Positions 8,394 through 16,446 of a stretch of DNA of 64,000 nt are shown here, piece by piece. Positions within the stretch are counted from its first letter, which is position 1. Each line of letters starts with the position of its first letter. The stretch comes from Bacillota bacterium (GTDB lineage Bacteria > Bacillota > Clostridia > Lachnospirales > Lachnospiraceae): positions 8,843 to 72,842 of the forward strand of contig JAEYGZ010000032.1 of the NCBI GenBank assembly GCA_023409535.1. The letters are read 5' to 3'. The position numbers were made by a program, and so were the translations under genes. The notes below the pieces were generated by a model, which had not been told where the DNA came from, searched no databases, and saw only the letters and a list, made by a program, of their open reading frames with translations.

Positions 8394-9286
8394 ATTCTGT
8401 TATCAATGATTCTTCCTACAAGAGGAACTCCATAACCAAAAGCACCTTCCTCGCAGCATATTTTGGCGGAGAATACAGCGCCCTCCTTCATTGCCTCAAC
8501 CAATACCTGGGACAGATCCATAGATACATCCGGTTTGATTTCTCCTTTTACATAAAGCTTCAGCAGATGTGCCAGAAAAGCAGCAAAGTAGGAATCGCCG
8601 GCGCCCATGGTATCAATGACATCCACAGCCTTTACAGCTTCGGTATAATAGAGCTGATCACGATATAGCAGATAAGAACCGTCCTCACCAATGGTTCCCA
8701 GAACCACCGGTACACCAAGACTGGCTGCTTTCTTCATTTCCTGCTCACGTGCTTTCCCATCTAAATGAGCGCAGGACATAATAGCGATTTTAATATGCGG
8801 ACAGATTCTCCTCAGATATTCATCTGTCCAACGAAGAGAAAAATCAAATGCAATCGGTACACCAGTTGCTTCTACTGCCTCCAGTTCATCTTCTATAAAA
8901 GAATTCAGATTTGTATAAATCAGATCAAATTCTTTCATATAAGCAAAATCATCTTTTGTAAAATCATATGGATGTTCAGAAGCAATGCCGCCACGATTTG
9001 AACCAATAAAGACACGATCTGTGCCATCAAGTGTTACGCAGGCAAAGCCATTCTCACCGGTATAATAGCGGCAATGGCTGATATCAACTTGCAGACTTTT
9101 CATTGTTTCCTGAATACAGGAAGCCACTTCATCCGAGCCAAACTTGCCTAAAAATGCTGCTGAAATATCATTCATTGTTGCATATACACATGTATTGATA
9201 CACTGTCCGCCCGGATACATCTTTCCTCGAGAAAGATACTTGTCACATACATTATCACCAATAGCCAGTATCTTTGCTTTTCTCAT
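8390..9286 (-). CDS. PfkB-family carbohydrate kinase, FrlD-like
   Basis: A 298-aa ribokinase-fold sugar kinase. It has AIGDNVCDKYLSRGKMYPGG at the N-terminus, with the GG hinge of the family, VVLGTIGEDGSYLLY, and the catalytic DTMGAGDSYFAAF motif. It is longer than the other PfkB protein of the operon because of a charged insertion near the C-terminus (LLKLYVKGEIKPDVS). GGGGGGAT lies before the ATG. It directly follows the deglycase gene, the arrangement expected for the kinase that makes the 6-phospho-sugar-amine on which the deglycase acts. Confidence 0.85.
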   Translation of the reverse strand: MRKAKILAIGDNVCDKYLSRGKMYPGGQCINTCVYATMNDISAAFLGKFGSDEVASCIQETMKSLQVDISHCRYYTGENGFACVTLDGTDRVFIGSNRGGIASEHPYDFTKDDFAYMKEFDLIYTNLNSFIEDELEAVEATGVPIAFDFSLRWTDEYLRRICPHIKIAIMSCAHLDGKAREQEMKKAASLGVPVVLGTIGEDGSYLLYRDQLYYTEAVKAVDVIDTMGAGDSYFAAFLAHLLKLYVKGEIKPDVSMDLSQVLVEAMKEGAVFSAKICCEEGAFGYGVPLVGRIIDNRI

Positions 9287-9315
9287 GGGTATCCCCCCTA
9301 TCCTTCATCTTTTAA

Positions 9316-10326
9316 TTAATAAGAGACTTTCCACATGTAACGGCGAACGGAAAGCGGATGTTTGCGCGCGTTTGCAAGCGCATGATTATAAATGTGATAT
9401 ACATTGTTAAAAAGAGAATGATTGAAGTAGTCCACAACAGATGCATTAATTGCAGACAGCCCTAGCTCCTTGGCATCCAGAACCTCTATTCTTTTTGCAT
9501 AGGTTTTTAAGAATGTCAGTGCACGCTCGTCGAGAGCTCTGGTACTGCCTTCATTAATCTGAATAACAAACGGACAGCTGTTATCAGTTACTTCAAAAGG
9601 GCCATGGAAGAATTCACCTGTATGAATGCTACTGGAGTTAATCCACTGCATTTCCATAAAGATACAAATGCTTTCCATATACGCTGCGCCATATCCCGCA
9701 CCACTTCCCATTGTATAAATGAATTTATCATTTTTGTACTCCTCAGCAAAAGTAAGTGCACGATCAGCAACCTTTGCTCTTGCATCCAGGATGATACTGG
9801 TCATTAGTTCAAGGCCTTTTCTAAGATTATTATAATTTGCATAACCTTCCAGTTGATTTACGACCTCTGCTGCAACCATCACCGCACACATCGGTTTTTC
9901 TCCGGCATAATCAATACCACCCTCCAAATGACTCGGACTGGCATCAAATTCATAATTAACAATGTAGTCACCGAATTCTACGATTTCAGACTGCTCCAAC
10001 CAAGTCAAAATAATGACAGCAGCACCCTTTTCCTTCCCAAGCTTTGCTGCGGCAATTGTTTCCGGTGTATTACCTTTGTGACATGCCAGACAAAGAATAG
10101 AGTTCTCACCAATATCTCTGGGTATACTGTGTATAAATTCACTACTGTTGATCAGTGCGCTTCTAATCGTTGCACTTTCCCGCTCCATAAAAACCTTCGC
10201 TGGAATCAGTGCGCCAAAAGATCCGCCACAGCCAACAAAGTACAGAGCTTTTACTCCTCCGACTTCCTGTTTCTTTGAAATAATTTCTTCAATGATGTTT
10301 TTGATCTGATCTGCTTGTTTTACCAC
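9316..10326 (-). CDS. SIS-domain sugar-amine deglycase, FrlB/FraB-like
   Basis: First gene of the operon: a 336-aa protein with two SIS (sugar isomerase) domains. It resembles FrlB, which splits fructoselysine 6-phosphate into glucose 6-phosphate and lysine, and FraB, which does the same for 6-phosphofructose-aspartate. Family signatures visible are FVGCGGSFGA, the HKGNTPETI phosphate-binding loop, TGEFFHGPFEV, corresponding to SGEFRHGPLEI of FrlB with catalytic Glu and His, and a C-terminal VRRYMWKVSY that mirrors the FrlB end. The start codon is GTG, eight bases behind AAGGAGG. The amine half of the substrate cannot be read from the protein; the neighbours suggest aspartate or a relative. 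Confidence 0.85.
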   Translation of the reverse strand: MVKQADQIKNIIEEIISKKQEVGGVKALYFVGCGGSFGALIPAKVFMERESATIRSALINSSEFIHSIPRDIGENSILCLACHKGNTPETIAAAKLGKEKGAAVIILTWLEQSEIVEFGDYIVNYEFDASPSHLEGGIDYAGEKPMCAVMVAAEVVNQLEGYANYNNLRKGLELMTSIILDARAKVADRALTFAEEYKNDKFIYTMGSGAGYGAAYMESICIFMEMQWINSSSIHTGEFFHGPFEVTDNSCPFVIQINEGSTRALDERALTFLKTYAKRIEVLDAKELGLSAINASVVDYFNHSLFNNVYHIYNHALANARKHPLSVRRYMWKVSY

Positions 10327-10373
10327 TTTCGTAACCTCCTTGATGCATTTGTATTGATTTGTATCTTAATGTA

Positions 10374-10412
10374 TGCAAACGTATTGTATACCTTAAAATA
10401 CTTATATGTCAA
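10374..10412 (-). promoter_or_regulatory. Promoter and probable GntR operator of the deglycase operon
   Basis: On the minus strand TTGACA (10412-10407) and TACAAT (10388-10383) are separated by 18 bases. Overlapping and following the -10 box are repeated ATACAA words and the 11-base word tgcaaacgtat (plus-strand 10374-10384), which recurs upstream of the divergent GntR gene. The position suits a repressor site. Confidence 0.6.
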
Positions 10413-10617
10413 CATGAATTTTATAGTAATTTTACTATTTTTTAATTTTTATAATATTTTAAGGTATATAATTGTTTATATTTACCCAGAATATTTTTGC
10501 CAACATTTATAAATAAAAAATTATAACGTAAATTAACAATACTAAATAATACATTATGTTGTTTTATTGTCTATTATTAAGAGACAATAAAACAATTCAA
10601 AGGAGGAAGCAACCATT

Positions 10618-10767
10618 ATGTGAACCTAAAAACTGTTTGGAGTCGAGAAACCAATTATTGAACTGCTGCATCTGGATGCTCTGCCCGGAGATCCGGTATA
10701 TTGCGGCGATTTGGAAACTGTGTTGGTGCATGCACGCGCAGACTTAAAACACTCCCCGCTCGGGTAG
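10618..10767 (+). pseudogene. Truncated, stop-riddled N-terminus of a BtpA/SgcQ-family gene
   Basis: Behind an intact AAAGGAGG site an ATG is followed in frame by TGA and TAA and then by LFGVEKPIIELLHLDALPGDP and GDLETVLVHARADL. This is the N-terminal signature of BtpA/SgcQ-like TIM-barrel proteins (usually KPIIGLLHLxALPGDP). The frame ends at 10767 inside a terminator hairpin after about 50 codons, where intact proteins have about 260. It is therefore a relic of a former sugar gene between the deglycase operon and its regulator. Confidence 0.7.
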
Positions 10768-10797
10768 GTATAAACGCCTGAAGCAGGGAGTGTTTTT
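10747..10797 (+). terminator. Intrinsic terminator after the BtpA/SgcQ remnant
   Basis: AAACACTCCCCGCT pairs with AGCAGGGAGTGTTT (14 bp, one G-T pair) across a 21-base loop and is followed by a short T run. It probably served the deleted gene upstream. Confidence 0.75.
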
Positions 10798-11254
10798 CAG
10801 TATAGTATAATGTATATGTAAACAAGTATTTGCATTAAGGAAGAGAAATGTATTATAATATTTACAAATGTATTATTGAGGTGTCAAGGCTGCCTTGAAC
10901 GTTTCACATCCCCCTGCCAAATAGGTTATAATAGAGACATATCAAATGAAGGGGAATACTGAGGTTTATTTTGAAATCATAGACCCTCCATTTCAACATT
11001 AGGCAGATGGACAGTCTAATAATCGCCTCCAGTTGCAAACGTATGTACCTCCTGGAAATCATTTATACCTTCGTCGCAAATGCCATAACATTAATGCACT
11101 GACCGGGTACGGACGTACTCATCCCAGCCAGGATGCCGATACCCTGAAGGATATCCTTTGCGGTGATGAAAAGCAGGGATTTCAATGATATAGGTGACTT
11201 GAAATATTAGATATGGCACCTCAATTATGTATATTATAACGAGAGGGGAAATTT
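10798..11254. other. Non-coding stretch upstream of the GntR regulator, with decayed coding debris
   Basis: No intact gene. A weak plus-strand promoter is possible (TTCACA 10903-10908, TATAAT 10927-10932, 18-base spacer). A second copy of tgcaaacgtat lies at 11034-11044. Short unlinked frames (VYFEIIDPPF near 10960; PPGNHLYLRRKCHN near 11047-11090) look like fragments of a lost gene that I cannot identify. Confidence 0.4.
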
Positions 11255-11971
11255 ATGTTACTGGATAATATGAGCGTAACACCTTTATATAAGCAATTGG
11301 AAGAAATGTTATTAACAGAAATTGAAAGAGGTGTACTCAAACCCGGAATACGTATTCCAACAGAAATTGAACTTAGTGAACAATATCATGTGAGCCGTGT
11401 CACTGTACGCAAAGCGCTAGCTGCTTTATCGGATGCAGGATACCTTGAACGAAAATCTGGAAAAGGTACCTTTGTTGCAGAAAAAAAGATGCAGCGGAAT
11501 CTATCATCCACCGTTCTTAGTTTTACAGAAATGTGCCAATTGATGAATATGGTTCCTGGGGCAAAAACGCATAAAATAGCCTTGGAAGAGCCTACTCCCA
11601 AAGAAGCGGAACAAATGAATCTCAGCAAAGGTGAAAACATTATTGTGATAAAGCGCGTTCGTTATGCTGATGGGAAACCCATTATGCTTGAATGGAATAA
11701 GTTCCCGGAAACTTTTAATTTTCTATTCAACGAAAATTTAAACGATATTTCTCTTTATGAGATCTTACGTACAAAATACAATATTAGCCTAGATCATTCT
11801 TCCAAAACCATAGACATCGTCTTTGCTTCCGCACAGGAGGCAAAAGCACTTGATATTACCAAAGGCTACCCTCTGTTACGTATCAGCAGCGTGATTCGCG
11901 ATTCATCATCTTCCTTTACAAACCTCTGTCTTCAGCTTTATATCGGAGATAAGTATAAAATCATCGTATAA
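11255..11971 (+). CDS. GntR family transcriptional regulator, HutC/UTRA type
   Basis: A 238-aa regulator with an N-terminal winged helix (about residues 5-73: TPLYKQLEEMLLTEIERG, then IPTEIELSEQYHVSRVTVRKA) and a C-terminal UTRA ligand-binding domain (about 90-235) with the typical VIKRVRYADGKPIMLEW segment. FrlR and FraR belong to this class and respond to sugar-amine phosphates. It is divergent from the ten-gene operon, with a decayed gene between. A shared 11-bp word in both upstream regions suggests that it represses the operon and itself. GAGAGGGG precedes the ATG. Confidence 0.85.
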   Translation: MLLDNMSVTPLYKQLEEMLLTEIERGVLKPGIRIPTEIELSEQYHVSRVTVRKALAALSDAGYLERKSGKGTFVAEKKMQRNLSSTVLSFTEMCQLMNMVPGAKTHKIALEEPTPKEAEQMNLSKGENIIVIKRVRYADGKPIMLEWNKFPETFNFLFNENLNDISLYEILRTKYNISLDHSSKTIDIVFASAQEAKALDITKGYPLLRISSVIRDSSSSFTNLCLQLYIGDKYKIIV

Positions 11972-12126
11972 CTGTTGCAGCATGAAAAATACATTAGCAG
12001 ACTTAATTCAAGAGGTGCCAATGCAACTTTAAGAACTGGAATTGACTTTTTTAGGTGCCGATGTCATATTTAAAAGCAGGAATTCAATCAAGTAATAATT
12101 TAAAAATTTGGATTAACAAAAAAATG

Positions 12127-12166
12127 TCAAGCAAATCACATAGCTCGATTTGCTTGATATTTTTTT
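12127..12166 (+). terminator. Intrinsic terminator after the GntR gene
   Basis: A perfect 11-bp stem (tcaagcaaatc / gatttgcttga) with a 9-base loop is followed by a run of seven T. Of the 650 bases between the GntR gene and the next gene, this and the element at 12490 are the only structures I can see; the rest is AT-rich and featureless. Confidence 0.85.
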
Positions 12167-12489
12167 GTTTCCAGTATTATCCCGTCGGTATTCAGTTAAA
12201 AGAAATGTTTTTATCGAAAGCACTTACTATAATCTTTCATATTACGAGAGTTTATTGAGGTATCTTACCGACTGTAAGTAAATTCGTATTCCATTTTGTT
12301 GATATTAGTGTTAAAATATGGTTAATAGAATTTCAAATTATAAAAGAAAAATCCTTAGGTAAGAAGCTAAACTCAGATAATAGCAATAACGGTAAACACA
12401 TAATTTATATGGAGATATTCAAATTAATATCTATGGAGTTATTTAAGGCGTAGTACAGGTGCTAATAAAAAATGTATAGTAAAATAAAA

Positions 12490-12546
12490 AAGAGGTCAAT
12501 CCTTTTCACAGGGACTCTCGTCTCACCGCTAAAGGAAGCACCTCTT
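12490..12546 (+). ncRNA. Candidate small structured RNA upstream of the HEPN gene
   Basis: Two nested perfect stems stand out in an otherwise AT-rich spacer: AAGAGGT/ACCTCTT (12490-12496 with 12540-12546) enclosing TCCTTT/AAAGGA (12500-12505 with 12531-12536), around a 25-base GC-richer loop. It has no T run after it, so it is not an ordinary terminator. It does not match a known RNA family that I recognise. Confidence 0.35.
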
Positions 12547-12622
12547 ACTATCAATAAATATTATTTACTTTAATAACTAAAGTATACCTGTTTATTAAAC
12601 TTCTGTCAAGAGGAGATTATCA

Positions 12623-14407
12623 ATGTTAAAAAGAAACAATGATAGTAAGCTGGTCATAAATAACGTTCCAGAGGTGTGCATCCCGTTTTATCAGGTTTGG
12701 CAAGAACTTGTTGATGGGAGAACACTAGATGTATATCAATGCCGAGTTTTGACCTCTTTGAGTGCGCTAAAAGAATTAGATTCGATCATAGTGAAAACAC
12801 TATCAGGGCTCTTTAATTCTGATGCGAATATAGAAGCTTGCCGAGAAGAAACATTATACATCTTAAATCAAGATATTATTTTGGAACGACATAATAAGCC
12901 TATTTTAAATCGTTTGAGGGCTTCTCTCGGTAAAAAACCATCATCCACAGCTGAGAAAAATCGATTGTTACATCAAATCAGATATGCGCTAAAAGAGATT
13001 GATGCAACATATTTGGAAATTTCTTTAGAAGAGCTAAAAGCTAGTATTATAAGAAAAAATGTTGGAGAAATAGAGAAATTCGCTAATATAGTTGCTAGTC
13101 AAGCAATATATAGCGGGTGGTCGTCACATGCATTATCTGATTTATTGCGTATTTTTCGCCAAGAGAATGAGTTTGATGCAAAGTGGGATAAATTTAAAAC
13201 TGAATTGATCAACTTGACTGTAATTGAGCATCATGTACTTATAAACATTCCATTTCCAAATCAAAGCACCGCTGATCAAGAAGTCTCACTAAATTCTTTG
13301 AGTAAATTGGGCTTAAACATTAAAACATATGAACAAATAGTTACGGAGTTTGCAGAAGTTTCAGATATAAGGAATTTGACAAAATCAGGTAAACGGTATT
13401 TTCATGTTATCGTTAATGCGAAAGATATTTATGCTGCTTCTCATACGGCTATTACACAAATATCGGAACAGTTAAATCTTGCCAGCTTTTATAATTTAGT
13501 TAGTGCATGGGACTTGAAGTCGGTGGTAATTGTATCAATAAATTCGCAAAGCAAATACCATCGCGAATTCACTGCTTCAGAATTATATGAGACTCATGAT
13601 TATATAGATAGTTCTAGCAAAATTTTTGAGAATACACGTTTGATTTTCATAGATGAGAATAAGCATGCCATTCGGGACAAACTACAGGGGTCTTTTGGAT
13701 ATACAAATATAAGCAGAGCATCTTTGTTTCAAGAAGAAAAGTATATGAATTTGTGGGTAGCATTGGAATCACTGGCACGTACTGATATGTATTCGGATAT
13801 TATTTCAAATGTAAAAGAAACCGTACCAGCTGCAATGTCCTTGCGATATATTTATCGCGTTGTAAGAAATTTTGTTGAAGATTGTGGAAGATGTGGAATT
13901 AAGTTTGATTTTTCTGCGTGTTCTATTAATATGCAACAAGAGACAAAGCAAAAATTGGTTAGAGAAACCATTTACGTTTTACATGATTCTGTTTTGTTTT
14001 CCGAGTTGAAAGATAAATGCAAAGTGAATTCACTGTTAAGCCATAGAGTAAATATAATACGTTGTTTAGTAACCGATGTAGAGTATGCAAAAAGCAAAGT
14101 TGAAAACCATTATAAACGAGTTAATTGGCAAATTCAGCGGTTATATAGAATAAGAAATGAAATTGCTCATGCTGCTTTACGAGAACAGGCATCATTAATT
14201 GTGTACATTGAGCATCTTTATGATTATCTTTCAACTTACATATCAGAAATTGTCACTTGTCTAACCGAAAAAGGGTTAGCAACCATTGAAGATGCTCTTT
14301 GTTCTATAAAGGACAATTACGATGTTTTTATTGCTTTGGCGATCAGCAATGATAAATCAATAGTTGAAGATAGTGTTCTAATGACAGGCATTATTAATTT
14401 GATTTAG
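12623..14407 (+). CDS. Large solitary protein with C-terminal HEPN-like R-x4-H motif
   Basis: I do not recognise a named family for this 594-aa protein. It has no signal peptide or membrane segment and is predicted mostly helical. Near the C-terminus, LYRIRNEIAHAA (R511, H516) fits the R-x4-6-H catalytic motif of HEPN ribonuclease domains. The preceding NLWVALESLAR segment resembles the LWxALExL helix of ApeA-like HEPN proteins. The N-terminal 400 residues carry no motif that I can name. An AGAGGAG site precedes the ATG. The gene stands alone in an AT-rich region between two non-coding stretches, with codon use more AT-biased than the core genes. A role in phage defence or RNA cleavage is inference from the HEPN motif. 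Confidence 0.7.
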   Translation: MLKRNNDSKLVINNVPEVCIPFYQVWQELVDGRTLDVYQCRVLTSLSALKELDSIIVKTLSGLFNSDANIEACREETLYILNQDIILERHNKPILNRLRASLGKKPSSTAEKNRLLHQIRYALKEIDATYLEISLEELKASIIRKNVGEIEKFANIVASQAIYSGWSSHALSDLLRIFRQENEFDAKWDKFKTELINLTVIEHHVLINIPFPNQSTADQEVSLNSLSKLGLNIKTYEQIVTEFAEVSDIRNLTKSGKRYFHVIVNAKDIYAASHTAITQISEQLNLASFYNLVSAWDLKSVVIVSINSQSKYHREFTASELYETHDYIDSSSKIFENTRLIFIDENKHAIRDKLQGSFGYTNISRASLFQEEKYMNLWVALESLARTDMYSDIISNVKETVPAAMSLRYIYRVVRNFVEDCGRCGIKFDFSACSINMQQETKQKLVRETIYVLHDSVLFSELKDKCKVNSLLSHRVNIIRCLVTDVEYAKSKVENHYKRVNWQIQRLYRIRNEIAHAALREQASLIVYIEHLYDYLSTYISEIVTCLTEKGLATIEDALCSIKDNYDVFIALAISNDKSIVEDSVLMTGIINLI

Positions 14408-15064
14408 AGTCATATATAAAATCTATGTTAAATTCTTTTATGTTTATATATTGTTTTGTTAAGGAGCAGGTATGTTATTTTTTGCAATCTTCAACTAGTG
14501 CTTGGAAACAGCGTGAGTAGTTCGGGATTGGTTTAGGTTATAAGAAGTTCAACAATATAGTAACAGAATAATTGGTGGAGAGGAAGGGAACGTAGCTAAA
14601 GGATTATTACCGGAGAGGCGCTTCAAAGATTTGTTTTCAAGCAATGAATGTAATTTTTATTATAATGGTTTCGGTGAGTATTTTAAGAATATAAACATTT
14701 AGTACTTAATAATTGAAAAAATAGCATAAGCTAAGGGAAAATAATCGCCTTCGTGTCAAATACCATTCTATATATTAAATAATATAAAATAGGAGCCTCC
14801 CCTCGGCCGCCTATCCTGGCTACCAAACGGTGCTAATCTTTATGATTTGTCGCCTTTTAGCCACCCAACTTGTTACTGGCGGCTAATTCTATTTGATCAT
14901 ATTTGACGATACCTGACGATCAGAAAATCACCACCCATTAAGCGGTATACCACTCAACCCCAGATGTTACCGCACTTCCGCCACCTATCCTGGCGACTAT
15001 CGCCTCCCCATATGACACATAAAAAGAGCATCAGCCCACAAGCTGATGCTCTTAATCATTCTAC
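14408..15064. other. Gene-free stretch with decayed DNA and a short imperfect repeat
   Basis: No gene is supported here. A word of the form cc[g/a]cctatcctggc appears near 14809 and again near 14980, with a related actggcggc word between them, in a patch that is more GC-rich than its surroundings. It looks like degraded repeat or mobile-element debris next to the tRNA gene. Confidence 0.35.
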
Positions 15065-15135
15065 AGCGGATAACGGGAATCGAACCCGCATCTCAAGCTT
15101 GGGAAGCTCGCATTCTACCACTGAACCATATCCGC
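15065..15135 (-). tRNA. tRNA-Gly (anticodon CCC)
   Basis: The minus strand folds as a cloverleaf. The acceptor is GCGGATA paired with TATCCGC minus one wobble position, the D arm is GTTCAGTGGTAGAAT, the anticodon arm is CGAGC-TTCCCAA-GCTTG with CCC in the loop centre, and the T arm contains GGTTCGATTCC. CCA is not encoded. Confidence 0.92.
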
Positions 15136-15377
15136 ATAGTTCTATTTTAATTACAATTTCAAAAAAGTCAATAACAACCGTACTAATTTAAGACTAAAAT
15201 TTCAGAATATGGCAATAATTAAAAGTGCGATAAAAGAGAAAGGACAGGGGTTCCGGGTGAGGTTATGTCCAGAGGCAGTTTTTGTATATATATGGCTGCA
15301 AAATAATTTCACCATGTACGCAACGGAGGTATAAATAAAATATTATCTGAGAAGAATATGTTTTGAGGTGATTAACA

Positions 15378-16289
15378 GTGAAAAAGAACAAATTTACCGA
15401 GTTTTTCAAAGGAAAAGGTTATTATGTGTTATTATTTGTCGGCGTAATAGCAATTGCCGCCGTAGCAGTCATCGGTTCCCAGATAACATCCAACTCAAAC
15501 AATGAGAATAATCTGGTGGATATCAACGATACGGATAATAACTTAGCAGCCGGGGAAGAAGACACCGAACTGGCTGAAAATAACCCGGTTTCAGAAGGGA
15601 TTGTTGATAATGGCACTTCTGAAGACATAGCTGCAAATGATGACACCACAAATAATGCTGTGGCTGAGGGCGACGATGCACAGGATGTCGCAGGAAATGG
15701 GCCTGAATTAGAGGGCTATGATGAAGATAATGTATCAAACTCAGACGGTGAAGATATGCTGGCTGATACAGGTGAGGCGGATGAGGTTGCGCAGGTTGAG
15801 GATACCGTGGAGGCAAGTACATCGACAGCTCAGAATGAAACTAATGATACGGTTGAGAGTCTTTCCTTCAGCGTTGATGAAGGGCTTATGTGGCCGGTTC
15901 AGGGTAATGTTATTATGGACTACAGTGTGGATCACACCGTTTATTTTGCGACTCTGATGGAGTACAAAATAAATCCCGCCATTATTGTTGACGCAGAGGT
16001 TGGCGATGAGGTAAAGGCAGCAGCCACCGGTGTTGTAACAAAGGTCGAGGAAAAAGCAGACAATGAAGAGACCGGTCTTACCGTAACGATGAATATCGGT
16101 GACGGCTATAGCCTGGTATATGGTCAGCTGTCTGATGTAAACCTTAAGGTTGGCGATCTGGTTCAGGAAGGCGATGTCATCGCTACTGTAGCAGAACCCA
16201 CAAAATATTACTCCGTCGAGGGAAGCAATCTGTACTTCCAGGTCCTTCAGGATGATCAGACTGTAAATCCTATGTTGCTGCTTCGTTAA
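15378..16289 (+). CDS. SpoIIQ-like membrane-anchored LytM/M23 domain protein, catalytically degenerate
   Basis: A 303-aa protein with a cytoplasmic basic start, one membrane helix (about residues 14-33), a long acidic Asn/Asp/Glu-rich linker (about 38-165) and a C-terminal LytM/M23 fold (about 170-300). The fold shows MWPVQGNVIMDYS, AEVGDEVKAAATGVVTKV, VGDLVQEGDVIATV and the final beta strand LYFQVLQDD. The usual zinc ligands are missing: no HxxxD in the first part, and the terminal HxH is replaced by LYF. That is typical of SpoIIQ proteins used as engulfment scaffolds. It has its own terminator. SpoIIQ is the best guess; a generic inactive peptidase is the alternative. Confidence 0.7.
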   Translation: MKKNKFTEFFKGKGYYVLLFVGVIAIAAVAVIGSQITSNSNNENNLVDINDTDNNLAAGEEDTELAENNPVSEGIVDNGTSEDIAANDDTTNNAVAEGDDAQDVAGNGPELEGYDEDNVSNSDGEDMLADTGEADEVAQVEDTVEASTSTAQNETNDTVESLSFSVDEGLMWPVQGNVIMDYSVDHTVYFATLMEYKINPAIIVDAEVGDEVKAAATGVVTKVEEKADNEETGLTVTMNIGDGYSLVYGQLSDVNLKVGDLVQEGDVIATVAEPTKYYSVEGSNLYFQVLQDDQTVNPMLLLR

Positions 16290-16362
16290 TAAAAAGGATT
16301 TCGATAAAGGAAGTATCTTCTTATTAGCTGCGGTAGTTAAAATGAAAAATGATATGAATAAC

Positions 16363-16412
16363 GGGTGAGGGTGACTTTAACAGCTGTAATAAAGTCTTCC
16401 TCACCCTATTTT
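16363..16412 (+). terminator. Intrinsic terminator after the SpoIIQ-like gene
   Basis: GGGTGAGG and GACTTTA pair with TAAAGTC and CCTCACCC (a small internal mismatch, 10-base loop), followed by tatttt. It may also serve the convergent NiaR gene from the other side, since an A-run flanks it. Confidence 0.75.
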
Positions 16413-16446
16413 GAAAAAAAAAGGAGCACATCCATGGATGCGCTCC

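Noticed and set aside
10556..10747. 63-codon frame between the operon and the GntR gene
   Set aside because: It is the wrong frame over the BtpA/SgcQ remnant; the recognisable protein similarity lies in the other frame.
14964..15191. 75-codon plus-strand frame across the tRNA region
   Set aside because: It reads through the tRNA-Gly gene on the opposite strand; its NGNRTRISSLGSSHSTTEPYPH segment is the familiar false translation of a tRNA-Gly.
15523..15935. Antisense frames in the SpoIIQ-like gene
   Set aside because: They are Pro/His/Leu-rich mirror translations of the acidic linker and have no ribosome sites.
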